Of a DNA stretch of 64,000 nucleotides, positions 18,365-27,671 are shown piece after piece; within the stretch, counting starts at the first letter, position 1; the number at the start of each line of letters is the position of its first letter. The stretch comes from an uncultured Enterobacteriaceae bacterium (lineage in GTDB: Bacteria; Pseudomonadota; Gammaproteobacteria; Enterobacterales; Enterobacteriaceae): assembly GCA_936920625.1 (NCBI GenBank), contig CAKZHC010000038.1:1-64000 (forward strand), read 5' to 3'. Position numbers and translations under genes: made by a program. The notes under the pieces are model-generated. The model searched no databases. It saw nothing but the letters and a program-made list of their open reading frames with translations, and had not been told where the DNA came from.

Positions 18365-18904
18365 TGTATAGGAAACATTAATTCTTGGACAGTGTCAAGT
18401 AACTTATGAGTATAGTTGTCTAAAAATGTTATAGTAATAGGCAAATGAACACTTTTCAACCCAGTCAGTATACAGAAATGAAGCTTTAGTCTCGGGTTGT
18501 GTTCCTGTTTAAGGATAACATTTTTTTGGAAATGCTCTTTATAATTGAGTGTTTTTTAATTGAGTGTTTTTCATATACATTGGGATGGTTTTTTTCCGAA
18601 AAAAACATATTTCGGGAGTATTATCAAAATCAGTATGTAAAGTAAATGTTACGGATTAGGTTAATCTATTCACTATCAGGCCGGCTAAACTATTTACTCC
18701 CCTGCGAAGAGTTTTTAGTTATCATCAGACGAGTTATGTGCTTCGTTAATGGAGATTAAATGAGTGGGATATAGTGTAAATTGGTAAAACAAATTAGTAT
18801 TTCTAATCTATGAGATGCTGGTTATCTTTGTTGCAAAAAATGCTATGTTTGCTGTCGTTCGCCGTGATGATTGAGTGTGTTTAGGATGCCCCTGTTGCGT
18901 AGTG
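18365..18904. other. Non-coding gap after arcB; elbB lost
   Basis: In E. coli elbB follows here. No open frame remains. There is a faint resemblance to the start of elbB around 18363-18410 (ATG, then ATTCTTGGACAGTGT), but too weak to call. The segment is A+T-rich and should hold the arcZ promoter at its left end. Confidence 0.5.
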
Positions 18905-19165
18905 ATTTGGAAATTTTATCAACTTTTTGGCGCTGTTAGCGATGCTTTATCTATCATCTGGTCATCATGTCGCTTTGGCCATAATATGGCTGACAACGTA
19001 TCACAGCAGGGTATTTTGAGTGGGTTTATTGCTTGACTCACCTGCCCAGAGCACTTACTGGCGTTTCAGCCCTCCTCTGGCATTGAGTATTGAGCAAAAA
19101 ATCCAGGCTGAGCGGAAACCCGGAAAAACCAGCTTCGGTAAGCGTAAAGTTTTTAATTTAGAGTG
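18905..19165 (+). pseudogene. mtgA: Probable relic of mtgA (monofunctional transglycosylase)
   Basis: mtgA lies at this place and in this orientation in E. coli, next to npr. Reading the plus strand with frame changes gives WRFSPPLALSIEQKIQAER (about 19051-19121), which resembles HWGFDVASIEKALAHNER of MtgA. Shortly before it, FGHNMADNVSQQGILSGF resembles the region around FSAVMVERQVSAWLHGNF. The frames contain stops, and the C-terminal half is deleted up to npr. Identification is by memory of the E. coli protein plus synteny, so it is tentative. Confidence 0.45.
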
Positions 19166-19257
19166 AATTGATATCGTGAATTTTCCTGATTACCATTGCG
19201 CATCGCTCTGAATTATATGCATAATTTCATGATTAGCTGCCATTACGCATCAGATTG

Positions 19258-19530
19258 TTATTCTTCATCAAAACCTGCGTTAAATAATTCAACCACTGCT
19301 GCCAGTGCTTCTGCTTCTTGTGGGCCAGTAGCTTCGATTTCGATATGGCCCCCTTTTGCTGAGTCGAGCATCAAAAGCGCGATAACGCTACTGGCTTCGG
19401 CTTTAGTTCCGCTTTCATTGCGTAGCAGCACGTCTGCGTCAAAGCTCTGGACCAGCTCAAAAAGCTTCATCGCCGGACGGGCATGCATACCCAGCTTATT
19501 TTTGATCTCAACAGATTGTCTGACTGTCAT
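19258..19530 (-). CDS. ptsO: Nitrogen-PTS phosphocarrier NPr
   Basis: NPr (ptsO/npr) is the HPr-like carrier of the nitrogen-related phosphotransferase system. It receives phosphate from PtsP and passes it to PtsN. The 90 residues equal the usual length. The active-site His16 lies in KLGMHARPAMKLFEL, and the conserved Ser region is SSVIALLML. Its ATG overlaps the rapZ stop by 4 bp, so translation is probably coupled. It is the last gene of the rpoN cluster. Confidence 0.97.
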   Translation of the reverse strand: MTVRQSVEIKNKLGMHARPAMKLFELVQSFDADVLLRNESGTKAEASSVIALLMLDSAKGGHIEIEATGPQEAEALAAVVELFNAGFDEE

Positions 19531-20381
19531 GGCTTGCGTTTTTCCAAAGAACGATGATGTGACTGAACATTTTTACCACGTGCCCGAAAGTAGTCTGCAA
19601 GTTGTTCAGCAATATAGACAGAACGATGTTTGCCACCGGTACAGCCAATAGCAACTGTAAGGTAACTGCGGTTATTAGTCTCCAGCATAGGCAGCCAGCG
19701 TTCCAGGTAGCTGCGTGTCTGATAAATGAAGTTATGAACGATAATATGGCGATCAAGAAAGAGAGCGACCGGATGGTCGAGGCCTGTCATAACGCGTAGT
19801 TTGGGATCCCAGTGAGGGTTTGGCAGAAAGCGTACGTCAAAGACATAATCAGCATTAGCCGGGATACCATGCTTGAATCCAAATGATTCAAATACTATCG
19901 TGAGTTCCCGCTCTTTTTTGCCTAGCAGATGACCGCGTAGTGTTTCTGCCAGCTCATGTACTGACATTTCAGAGGTGTTGATGATAAGATCAGCCCGTAA
20001 CCGTAGCGGATCCAGCAGATCATTCTCCTTCTCGATGGCATTTTCCAGTGACAGATTTTTGGCAGAGAGCGGGTGGAGTCTTCTGGTATCATTGTAACGA
20101 CGAATTAGTGTATTATTGTCAGCGTCTAAAAATAGCAGTCGCGGTACAAATGTATCTGGCAGATTAGTGAGCGCCGTTTCAAACATTTCTGGTGAATCTG
20201 GCATATTACGCGCATCGATACTCACGGCAGCAGAGATTTGCCGGTCTGTCAGTGAGTCTGCCAGCGCAGGTAGTAGAACCACTGGCAGGTTATCAACACA
20301 ATAAAACCCCATGTCCTCCAGTGCACGCAGGGCAACAGATTTACCAGATCCCGAGCGGCCACTTACTATTACCAGTACCAA
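19527..20381 (-). CDS. rapZ: RNase adaptor RapZ
   Basis: RapZ binds the GlmZ sRNA and directs RNase E to it. It thereby tunes glmS and amino-sugar synthesis. The 284 residues equal E. coli. The N-terminal P-loop GRSGSGKS (8-15) is followed by the C-terminal domain with CTGGKHRSVYIAEQLAD and a basic RNA-binding tail (HHRSLEKRKP). It sits between ptsN (26 bp upstream) and npr (overlapping). Confidence 0.97.
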   Translation of the reverse strand: MVLVIVSGRSGSGKSVALRALEDMGFYCVDNLPVVLLPALADSLTDRQISAAVSIDARNMPDSPEMFETALTNLPDTFVPRLLFLDADNNTLIRRYNDTRRLHPLSAKNLSLENAIEKENDLLDPLRLRADLIINTSEMSVHELAETLRGHLLGKKERELTIVFESFGFKHGIPANADYVFDVRFLPNPHWDPKLRVMTGLDHPVALFLDRHIIVHNFIYQTRSYLERWLPMLETNNRSYLTVAIGCTGGKHRSVYIAEQLADYFRARGKNVQSHHRSLEKRKP

Positions 20382-20407
20382 GATAAGTTCTCCTCAGGTT
20401 ATCGTAG

Positions 20408-20905
20408 TTACTCCTGTTGGTTCTCCTCATTATCTTCATCTTCGGTGATAATGTGATAGAGTTCTTCATCGCTCTGTGCAGCCCGCAAACGGCAGCAAAT
20501 GTTCTTGTCCGCTAAACGTTTCGACACCAGCGAAAGGGTGTGCAGGTGTGTTTTGCGTTGGTTATCAGGTACCAGCAGAGCAAACAACAAATCGACAGGC
20601 TGATTATCTATCGCATCAAAAGGAATCGGTTGAGCAAGGCGAATAAACACCCCCATAGCACCCAGTGTATCCTCCTCCAGCTTACCATGGGGAATCGCGA
20701 TACCTCCTCCAATGCCAGTACTTCCTACCCGCTCACGAGTGAGGATTGATTCAAAGATGGTCTGATGGGGTAGCTTAAGTTGCTGGGCTGCCAGCTCACT
20801 GATTATCTCCAGCGCTCTCTTTTTGCTCTGACATTGTACACAACTGCGGGTGCAGGCTTGGCTAAGCACAGCGCTAAGTTCCAATGTTTGGTCACTATTC
20901 ATCAT
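20408..20905 (-). CDS. ptsN: Nitrogen-PTS enzyme IIA PtsN
   Basis: PtsN (EIIA-Ntr) is the terminal phosphoacceptor of the nitrogen PTS. It regulates K+ transport (TrkA, KdpD) and other targets. The 165-residue protein has the phosphorylatable His73 in GIAIPHGKLEEDTLGAMG, and the family motif TGIGGGIAIPHG is intact. The C-terminus is a short acidic tail. In E. coli hpf lies just upstream; here hpf is broken. Confidence 0.97.
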   Translation of the reverse strand: MMNSDQTLELSAVLSQACTRSCVQCQSKKRALEIISELAAQQLKLPHQTIFESILTRERVGSTGIGGGIAIPHGKLEEDTLGAMGVFIRLAQPIPFDAIDNQPVDLLFALLVPDNQRKTHLHTLSLVSKRLADKNICCRLRAAQSDEELYHIITEDEDNEENQQE

Positions 20906-21110
20906 CGTTTCACTTAGATGTTATTTATACTTGGTGTATTTTTGTTATAGTAGCTAGGTTCAAATTCCATACCATATATCATGTCTTACCTGACACTATC
21001 CTGACTCATACTCCATCACTTCAAGAAACAGGCTGATACTTAATTTTTAAAAAAATCACCTGTCGCTGTAAATCAGGCAACACTCTTAGCTAATCCATTA
21101 GGGTATCATC

Positions 21111-21391
21111 TTAGCTTAGCTTATCTTTATGCTTGTTTAACTGGCCTGTCAGTTTATCAATCAATTTATTAACTACGTGGTACATATCGCATTCTTCGAC
21201 TGCGGCATCTGCCCCTGCGCTGTCAATATGTACTGTTACGGTAACAATATGTTTTACTTTTTCCACTCTGAAAACAATATGGATCTGAAGAATTTTATAA
21301 AAAACTTTTTGAGCCTGGCACGTTTCGCTGTGACAAAGTTACGCAAGGGTTCAGAGAGTTTGGTGTTCTTGCCCGTAATACTGAGCTACAT
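21111..21391 (-). pseudogene. hpf: hpf pseudogene (ribosome hibernation promoting factor)
   Basis: Hpf promotes 100S ribosome dimers in stationary phase. Between rpoN and ptsN the minus strand encodes ATG (21391-21389) and then TAG, where the family has CAG (M-Q-L). It continues LSITGKNTKLSEPLRNFVTA in the same frame. After KKFF a one-base deletion shifts the frame. In the new frame QIHIVFRVEKVKHIV, CDMYHVVNKLIDKLTG and KHKDKLS-stop follow the Hpf sequence to its end. An amber codon at position 2 plus a frameshift leave no functional product. A good Shine-Dalgarno (CAGGAAA) still precedes the ATG, so the damage is recent. Confidence 0.92.
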
Positions 21392-21421
21392 GCGTTTTCC
21401 TGTAGACCCATTTTAGTTGAT

Positions 21422-22855
21422 TTAAATTCGCTTTTTGCGCTGACTTGAAGGTGGAATAGATAGTGATTCTCGATACTTAGCAATAGTACGCCGTGCCACA
21501 TTAATGCCTTGTTGGGAGAGCAACGCAGTAAGTTTACTGTCACTAAAAGGTCTGACAGGATCCTCATCCTGAATTAACTTTTTCAACAATGCCCGGATAG
21601 CAGTAGAGGAAGTTTCTCCGCCACCAGCAATATTAACATGGCTAGAGAAAAAATATTTCAGCTCAAAGATACCTCGGGGGCTGTGCAGGTATTTTTGTGT
21701 TGTTACGCGAGAGATGGTTGACTCATGCATACCAACTATACTGGCGATGTCCGCCAGAACCATTGGGCGCATAAATTCTTCACCCCGCTCAAAAAACATC
21801 TGCTGCTCGCTAACTATACTCCTGGCAACTTTTAGCAAGGTTTCATTGCGGCTTTCCAAGCTTTTGATTAACCAGCGGGCTTCCTGCAGATGACAGCGGA
21901 TGAACTGGTTATCACTGTCGTTACCTGTCGAACCGCTTAATGATGCATAGTGCTGATTGATCATCAGCCGGGGAATACTATCAGTGTTAAGCTCGACACT
22001 CCAGCGGCCGCGAACTTTTTGCACAAGTACATCGGGAATAATGTATTCTGGCAGATTAGTATTAACGGAGTGGCCCGGTCGTGGGTCAAGGGACTGGATG
22101 AGCTTCATTGCGCCTTTAAGTGCCTCTTCCTGTAGCCGCGAAACACGCATTAATGTTCGAATATCGTGGTTTGCCAGCAGGTTCAGATAGTCATTAACGA
22201 TTATTCTGGCCTCCGGTAACCATGGGCTGTTTGCAGCAAACTGAGAGAGCTGTACCAGCAGGCAGTCACGCAAATCCCTTGCCGCAACACCGACTGGATC
22301 AAAGTGCTGGATACGTTTGAGCACCGCTTCAATCTCTTGCAGCGTTATCTCGTCATCACCCAGACTGTCATGGATCTCCATGAGCGAAACAGAGAGGTAG
22401 CCAGAATCATTCACGGCATCAATAATGGAGGTAGCAATAGCGCGATCAGTGTCGGAAAAAGGAGTAAGACTGGCCTGCCACATAAGATAATCCTGCAAGC
22501 TTTGAGTGGTTTCTCCCTGATACACCGGCAGCTCATCACTACCATGTTCTCCTCCCATTCCAGCAGCCATTTCGGTGCTGTAGAACGCTTCCCAGCTGGC
22601 ATCCAGTGGCAGTTCATCCGGCATTTCTCGTTTATCGAGCGCCTCGCGTGTATCCAGCGCATCTGCTGCCTTTAGTATTGGGATGGCAACCTCTTCGTGG
22701 GAATCTGCGAGATCAAGTAATGGGTTAGAGTCTAAAGCCTGCTGAATTTCCTGCTGGAGTTCCAGAGTCGGGAGTTGCAGCAAACGTATAGCTTGCTGCA
22801 ACTGCGGTGTCATAGTTAGTTGCTGGTGGAGCCGGAGCTGTAGACCTTGCTTCAT
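21422..22855 (-). CDS. rpoN: RNA polymerase sigma-54 factor
   Basis: Sigma54 directs RNA polymerase to -24/-12 promoters and needs enhancer-binding ATPases. The 477 residues equal E. coli. Region I (MKQGLQLRLHQQLTMTPQLQ) is Gln/Leu-rich. The core-binding region and HTH follow, and the RpoN box ARRTIAKYRE is at about 455-464. It lies downstream of lptB as in E. coli. Keeping it intact implies that some sigma54 regulon persists. Confidence 0.98.
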   Translation of the reverse strand: MKQGLQLRLHQQLTMTPQLQQAIRLLQLPTLELQQEIQQALDSNPLLDLADSHEEVAIPILKAADALDTREALDKREMPDELPLDASWEAFYSTEMAAGMGGEHGSDELPVYQGETTQSLQDYLMWQASLTPFSDTDRAIATSIIDAVNDSGYLSVSLMEIHDSLGDDEITLQEIEAVLKRIQHFDPVGVAARDLRDCLLVQLSQFAANSPWLPEARIIVNDYLNLLANHDIRTLMRVSRLQEEALKGAMKLIQSLDPRPGHSVNTNLPEYIIPDVLVQKVRGRWSVELNTDSIPRLMINQHYASLSGSTGNDSDNQFIRCHLQEARWLIKSLESRNETLLKVARSIVSEQQMFFERGEEFMRPMVLADIASIVGMHESTISRVTTQKYLHSPRGIFELKYFFSSHVNIAGGGETSSTAIRALLKKLIQDEDPVRPFSDSKLTALLSQQGINVARRTIAKYRESLSIPPSSQRKKRI

Positions 22856-22906
22856 AGTCAGGTTGTTATTTCCCCGTAGATCTTATCTGTGTCTAATAAC
22901 ATCCAG

Positions 22907-23632
22907 TCAGAGCCTGAACTCTTCCCCTAAATAAACGCGTTTGACATGCTCATCTTTCAGCACGTCAGCGGGGGTACCATGAGCAATAACATGGCCCTGA
23001 CTGACAATATATGCGCGCCGGCAGACAGCCAAGGTTTCCCGTACATTGTGATCGGTAATCAGTACGCCTAATCCACTATTACGCAAATGTTCGACAATTT
23101 TTTTGATATCGATCACCGAGATCGGGTCTACTCCGGCGAAAGGTTCGTCAAGGAGAATGAATTTAGGATTCGCGGCTAAAGCACGGGCAATTTCCACACG
23201 GCGGCGCTCTCCTCCAGAAAGTGACTGGCCAAGGTTATTGCGAAGATGCTCAATATGAAACTCTTCCATTAACTCTGTAGCCCGATCAAAGCGTTGTTCG
23301 CTAGTGAGGTCATCCCGGATTTGTAGTACCGCCATCAAGTTATCAAAAACGTTAAGACGGCGAAAAATGGAGGCTTCTTGCGGCAAGTAGCCAATGCCGC
23401 GTCGTGCGCGGGCATGCAGGGGCAGAATGCTGATATCAGCATCATCTATGATAATCCTGCCAGCATCGCGAGGCACAATACCAACTACCATATAAAATGT
23501 TGTTGTTTTACCCGCGCCGTTAGGCCCTAACAGCCCGACTATTTCACCAGAGTTAACTTCAAGGCTCACATTTTCAACCACTTTGCGGCCTTTATAGGCT
23601 TTGACCAGGTTTTCTGCAATCAAAGTTGCCAT
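22907..23632 (-). CDS. lptB: LPS export ABC ATPase LptB
   Basis: LptB powers LptB2FGC, which extracts LPS from the inner membrane. In the 241-residue protein Walker A is GPNGAGKT (36-43). The signature is LSGGE (138-142), Walker B ends LLDEP (Asp162, Glu163), and the switch is TDHN. The length equals E. coli. It follows lptA by 4 bp. Confidence 0.97.
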   Translation of the reverse strand: MATLIAENLVKAYKGRKVVENVSLEVNSGEIVGLLGPNGAGKTTTFYMVVGIVPRDAGRIIIDDADISILPLHARARRGIGYLPQEASIFRRLNVFDNLMAVLQIRDDLTSEQRFDRATELMEEFHIEHLRNNLGQSLSGGERRRVEIARALAANPKFILLDEPFAGVDPISVIDIKKIVEHLRNSGLGVLITDHNVRETLAVCRRAYIVSQGHVIAHGTPADVLKDEHVKRVYLGEEFRL

Positions 23633-23636
23633 AAAT

Positions 23637-24182
23637 TTATTTACTCATACTTTGGGAATTAGGTGCAGTATTTTTATTCTGAAGCTGTGTGGGCATCAGC
23701 ACGGTTGTGACGCGCTTATCTGGGCTACCAAATGCCTGCATTTTTTGTGCTTTGACCAGATAAGTAATGCGATCACCTCTGACATTACTATTCAGCTGTT
23801 CGAGCCAGGCATTACCAGTAAGTTCTATATAATCTTTGGCCATCTCGTAATGAATTTTTGCGGCATGACCCCTTATCGGTTTGCCATTATCTTGTAACTG
23901 ATAGAAGGTGACAGGGTTGCCAGTCGCGTCGACAACTGTTTTGCTGCTGTCACCGCCCGGACGTCTGACAACGACTTTGTCAGCAGTAATACGAATTGAC
24001 CCTTGAGTGATAATCACGTTACGGCTGAATGTAGCGATGTTACCCTTCATATCGAGAGACTGACTTCCCGAATTAATATTCACTGGTTTGTCTGTGTCGC
24101 CAGTTAGCGCTTGTGCTGACTGCGCCGTTATTAACGACAGGTAGGCTAGGACAAATTTAAGACTGTAACTTTGTAATTTCAT
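23637..24182 (-). CDS. lptA: Periplasmic LPS bridge protein LptA
   Basis: LptA is the beta-jellyroll protein that forms the periplasmic bridge for LPS. The 181-residue precursor has a signal peptide (about 1-25, ending AQA) and then LTGDTDKPVNI. The OstA/LptA domain carries SLDMKGNIATFSRNVIITQG and DKVVVRRPGG. The ATG at 24182 is chosen because it matches the E. coli position, overlapping the end of lptC. An in-frame ATG at 24203 would add seven residues. Transcribed with lptC and lptB. Confidence 0.94.
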   Translation of the reverse strand: MKLQSYSLKFVLAYLSLITAQSAQALTGDTDKPVNINSGSQSLDMKGNIATFSRNVIITQGSIRITADKVVVRRPGGDSSKTVVDATGNPVTFYQLQDNGKPIRGHAAKIHYEMAKDYIELTGNAWLEQLNSNVRGDRITYLVKAQKMQAFGSPDKRVTTVLMPTQLQNKNTAPNSQSMSK

Positions 24183-24729
24183 AACAAGTTTTGACCTTTT
24201 CAATCAGCCGGGCGCTATTTTCCCGCAAATTCCCGCGCATTCTCATCCCCGTTGAATTGAAGCTGGCACCATAAAGTGTGACACGATCATTTGAAGATAT
24301 ATCCTGAGTTGTCAGATCAATTATGGCGTTATCGGTCTTTATCTGTCTCAGTTGTGACTTTTTTGTCAGGCTGTTCACCTCTACCTGGCCATAAAGGTAG
24401 AGCATCCGGTTTTTTGTTAGCTTGGCTTTATTTGCACGTATTAACCAGCCAGCAAGATGATTCTGGTCGTAGGCTGTCATGACCGGGTTGTCAAACCAGC
24501 TTAATTCTTTGCTGGTAAAGTAGGCCGCTTTGTCTGAGACCAGTTTATAGTCAAGCCTCCCTGTTGGGTTGTATACCAGTGTCTGCGAATGCCCGATGGT
24601 ATACGTGGGATCATCTTGTTTCACCAAAGAATTACTATCGTCCTGGCTATTGTCGGCAATATTCCAGCCGATAAGGGACAGTGCTATCAGCGCCAGAAAT
24701 AATGTGATCCACCGTTTGGTTTTATTCAT
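24157..24729 (-). CDS. lptC: LPS export protein LptC
   Basis: LptC is the single-span inner-membrane partner that hands LPS from LptB2FG to LptA. The 190-residue protein has an N-terminal membrane helix (about 7-25, WITLFLALIALSLIGWNIA) and a periplasmic jellyroll with conserved GKVxVNSLT-type and DLTTQDISSNDRVTLYG segments. It overlaps kdsC by 4 bp and lptA by 26 bp, typical of this operon. Confidence 0.96.
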   Translation of the reverse strand: MNKTKRWITLFLALIALSLIGWNIADNSQDDSNSLVKQDDPTYTIGHSQTLVYNPTGRLDYKLVSDKAAYFTSKELSWFDNPVMTAYDQNHLAGWLIRANKAKLTKNRMLYLYGQVEVNSLTKKSQLRQIKTDNAIIDLTTQDISSNDRVTLYGASFNSTGMRMRGNLRENSARLIEKVKTCYEITKLQS

Positions 24730-25292
24730 ACGGACTGCCCTTTGGCCGCGTCAAATTTATCCTGTGCGAGTAAAATGATGTCGCAGATTTCTCGTACTGC
24801 ACCGTGACCGCCTGTGATATGCGTAACATAATCAACCCGAGGCAGCACTGCCGGGTGCGCGTCTGCAACAGCAACGCTTAAACCCACCTGGGCCATGACT
24901 GGCCAGTCAATCAAATCATCACCAATATAAGCTATTTGTTCTGGTGGTAATGATAGTTTATTCATAAGGCTGCCAAAGGCCAAAAGCTTGTTAGACTGCC
25001 CCTGATAGAGGTAGGTAATACCCAAGGTTGCGCAGCGATTTTCCAGTAATCTGGATTCGCGGCCAGTTATGATAGCAACCTCAATGCCAGAGTTTAGTAA
25101 ACAACGAATACCGTAACCATCACGTACGTTAAACGCTTTTAGCTCTTCTCCGTTATTACCCTGATATATAAGGCCATCCGACATTACGCCATCGACATCA
25201 CAAATGAGCAAATTAATTTTACCTGCTTTTTGTAACACCGCCTTACTAACAGGCCCATAGCAGGTATCTGCCATATCCATTTGATTGTTCAT
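24726..25292 (-). CDS. kdsC: Kdo-8-phosphate phosphatase KdsC
   Basis: This HAD-family phosphatase releases Kdo from Kdo-8-P for lipid A core synthesis. In the 188-residue protein the catalytic DxD is in ICDVDGVMSDG. IITGRES is motif II, and YIGDDLIDWPVM is the metal-binding motif. The length equals E. coli. It starts 25 bp after kdsD. Confidence 0.97.
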   Translation of the reverse strand: MNNQMDMADTCYGPVSKAVLQKAGKINLLICDVDGVMSDGLIYQGNNGEELKAFNVRDGYGIRCLLNSGIEVAIITGRESRLLENRCATLGITYLYQGQSNKLLAFGSLMNKLSLPPEQIAYIGDDLIDWPVMAQVGLSVAVADAHPAVLPRVDYVTHITGGHGAVREICDIILLAQDKFDAAKGQSV

Positions 25293-25317
25293 GACAGTAA
25301 TCTCCCCCTCTTATATC

Positions 25318-26304
25318 TTATACTACGCCAGCGCGTAACAGATCGTGCATGTGAATAACCCCAAGCAATGTCTTTTCACAGGCAACCATCACAGCTGTGA
25401 TATGTTTATTTTCCATTAAATTAAGCACATTAACTGCCAGAGTATCTGGCTTTACTCGTATCCCACCGGGCGTCATCACGCTATCAATTCTGACCTGTTG
25501 AAAATCGATGCCGGAGTCGAGCACCCGGCGTAAGTCCCCGTCGGTGAAAATGCCTTCAATCTGCATGGAATCATCACAAATAACTGCCATACCCAGATTT
25601 TTCTGGGTAATTTCCAGCAACGCATCACGCAGAGTTGCGTCACGGGCAACGCGGGGGATCTCAAGACCAGTGTGCATAATATCTTTAACTCGCAGTAATA
25701 GTTTTTTGCCAAGGGATCCTCCGGGATGAGAAAGGGCAAAATCCTCAGCAGTGAAACCACGTGCTTTAAGTAATGCTACTGCCAGCGCATCACCCATCAC
25801 TAGTGTGGCGGTGGTGCTGGAAGTAGGAGCCAGCCCAAGCGGGCAGGCTTCCTGTGGTACTTTAACGCACAAATGAACGTCTGCTGCACGCGCCATAGTG
25901 CTCTCCGGGCGGCTAGTGATGCAGATAAGTGTGATTCTTAAACGTTTGAATACTGGAATCAGTGCGACTATCTCAGCAGATTCGCCGGAGTTGGAAATAG
26001 CAATCACGACATCATTGCTGGTAATCATGCCCAGATCGCCATGACTGGCCTCACCCGGATGAACAAAGAAAGCTGGCGTACCAGTACTGGCAAAAGTAGC
26101 GGCTATTTTTTTACCAATATGCCCGGATTTACCCATTCCCATAACGACGAGTTTTCCCGTACAACAGAAAATTTTTTCACACGCCAGGCTAAAATCGTCA
26201 TTGATAAAAGCGTCTAACTGTTCCAGACCCTCTCGCTCAATACGGAGTACATCTTTGCCCGCTCTCTGAAAATCAAAATTTGAGCCGGATTGGATTGTCG
26301 CCAT
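25318..26304 (-). CDS. kdsD: Arabinose-5-phosphate isomerase KdsD
   Basis: KdsD converts ribulose-5-P to arabinose-5-P, the first step toward Kdo. The 328 residues equal E. coli. The SIS isomerase domain (about 35-180) carries GMGKSGHIGKKIAATFASTG and HPGEASHGDLG. Two CBS domains (about 205-325) follow. The ATG at 26304 is chosen because AAGGA lies 8 bp upstream; a TTG two codons earlier is possible. yrbG, normally just upstream, is not intact. Confidence 0.96.
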   Translation of the reverse strand: MATIQSGSNFDFQRAGKDVLRIEREGLEQLDAFINDDFSLACEKIFCCTGKLVVMGMGKSGHIGKKIAATFASTGTPAFFVHPGEASHGDLGMITSNDVVIAISNSGESAEIVALIPVFKRLRITLICITSRPESTMARAADVHLCVKVPQEACPLGLAPTSSTTATLVMGDALAVALLKARGFTAEDFALSHPGGSLGKKLLLRVKDIMHTGLEIPRVARDATLRDALLEITQKNLGMAVICDDSMQIEGIFTDGDLRRVLDSGIDFQQVRIDSVMTPGGIRVKPDTLAVNVLNLMENKHITAVMVACEKTLLGVIHMHDLLRAGVV

Positions 26305-26469
26305 GTTCAAAATCCTTCACCATAGATTCGCTAAAAGGTAGGAGTAAAGCATCTCTGTGTAACTTTTTACAAGAAGATAAAGCCACTTAGCCAAGATATG
26401 TTGTCATTGTAACGCATTCGACAATATACATTTGCACAGGGTTACGATGATGCATCTTGCCATTGAAGC

Positions 26470-26640
26470 GGCTATGGGCGACATTATACAACGCAAGACC
26501 ACTAATGAAGGCCACCGATGCCGTAGGTCAGGGGACAACACTACGTCAGCTAAGTCCGGATGGTTAATAGAGCGATGTATGCTGCAATCGGCGGGGGCTG
26601 CCAGAATGAATTGTTTCGGGGTCTCTGTCGGATAACATTT
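26470..26640 (-). pseudogene. yrbG: Possible relic of yrbG (Na+/Ca2+ exchanger family)
   Basis: The 544-bp gap between kdsD and mlaF replaces yrbG of E. coli. On the minus strand around 26517-26474, allowing one frameshift, the translation GG-FISGLALYNVAH resembles the C-terminal GGFIVWLAMLYWLSP of YrbG. The distance from kdsD also roughly fits. The rest of the gap has no recognisable coding sequence. This is weak and based on memory of one short segment. Confidence 0.3.
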
Positions 26641-26848
26641 ATACTGCTGTATCTATAAATTTGGTGTATTACAGGTTTTAGCCACGGGTTATTCTGATGA
26701 CCTGTGTATAAGAAGAAGTGCAACAGATACTAATTATCATTTAGCTTAGGTGCGTGCATCAATTTCTGTTTTATAGGCTTTGTCTTAGTCGCTCAGAGGT
26801 GGCTATCCAGGTTAACTTACTGTATCCAGATGAAACAGAGGGATCATT

Positions 26849-27664
26849 ATGAGTGAGGTGTCAGAGTGTCTCGTTGATGTACGTGCTATTTCGTATAGCC
26901 GCGGTGACAAAAAGATCTTTGATGATATCTCGCTGACAGTGCCTGCTGGTAAGGTAACCGCTGTTATGGGGCCATCAGGAATAGGCAAAACAACCTTGTT
27001 GCGCCTGATTGGTGGCCAGTTACAACCTGATAAGGGTGAGATCTGGTTTCACAATAAAAATATTCCCGCCTTATCCCGCAGACAGCTTTATTCCGCCAGA
27101 AAAAAAATGAGTATGCTATTTCAGTCAGGTGCACTGTTTACCGATCTGAATGTGTTTGATAATGTTGCCTGGCCTTTGCGTGAACATACACATTTGCCCG
27201 AAGCCCTGTTGCGAAGCACTGTGATGATGAAGCTGGAGGCAGTCGGCCTGCGCGGAGCAGCAGAATTGATGCCTTCTGAACTATCAGGTGGTATGGCGCG
27301 ACGAGCAGCTCTTGCGCGTGCTATCGCACTGGAACCAGAGCTTATTATGTTTGATGAGCCTTTCGTAGGGCAGGATCCCATCACGATGGGAGTGCTGGTC
27401 AAGTTGATTAAACAGCTTAATCACGCATTAGGTGTTACGTGCATCATTGTCTCGCACGACGTCCCGGAGGTGTTAAGTATCGCTGACTACGCCTATATCA
27501 TCGCAGAAAAAAAAATTATAGCACAGGGGGACATTGCGGACCTCAATAAAAATACGGATGAGCGCGTTCGTCAGTTCATTGATGGTACAGCGGATGGCCC
27601 TGTTCATTTTCGCTATCCTGCTGGAGATTACCTGCGGGACTTAATCTGTGCGGGGGGGAGTTAA
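26849..27664 (+). CDS. mlaF: Phospholipid transport ATPase MlaF
   Basis: MlaF is the ATPase of MlaFEDB, which maintains outer-membrane lipid asymmetry. The 271-residue protein has Walker A GPSGIGKT (41-48) and signature LSGGMARR. Walker B is IMFDEPFVGQDP, and the C-terminal GPVHFRYPAGDY extension binds the partner subunit. The ATG at 26849 follows GAGGGA. It starts the five-gene mla operon, divergent from kdsD. Confidence 0.97.
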   Translation: MSEVSECLVDVRAISYSRGDKKIFDDISLTVPAGKVTAVMGPSGIGKTTLLRLIGGQLQPDKGEIWFHNKNIPALSRRQLYSARKKMSMLFQSGALFTDLNVFDNVAWPLREHTHLPEALLRSTVMMKLEAVGLRGAAELMPSELSGGMARRAALARAIALEPELIMFDEPFVGQDPITMGVLVKLIKQLNHALGVTCIIVSHDVPEVLSIADYAYIIAEKKIIAQGDIADLNKNTDERVRQFIDGTADGPVHFRYPAGDYLRDLICAGGS

Positions 27665-27671
27665 TCCGATT

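Noticed and set aside
18120..18371. Second plus-strand frame across the arcB 3' end (MTPAQAGVREN...)
   Set aside because: It is a frame through the antisense of ArcZ and the native arcB end. I first considered an elbB relic in it, but the ArcZ match explains the conserved bases.
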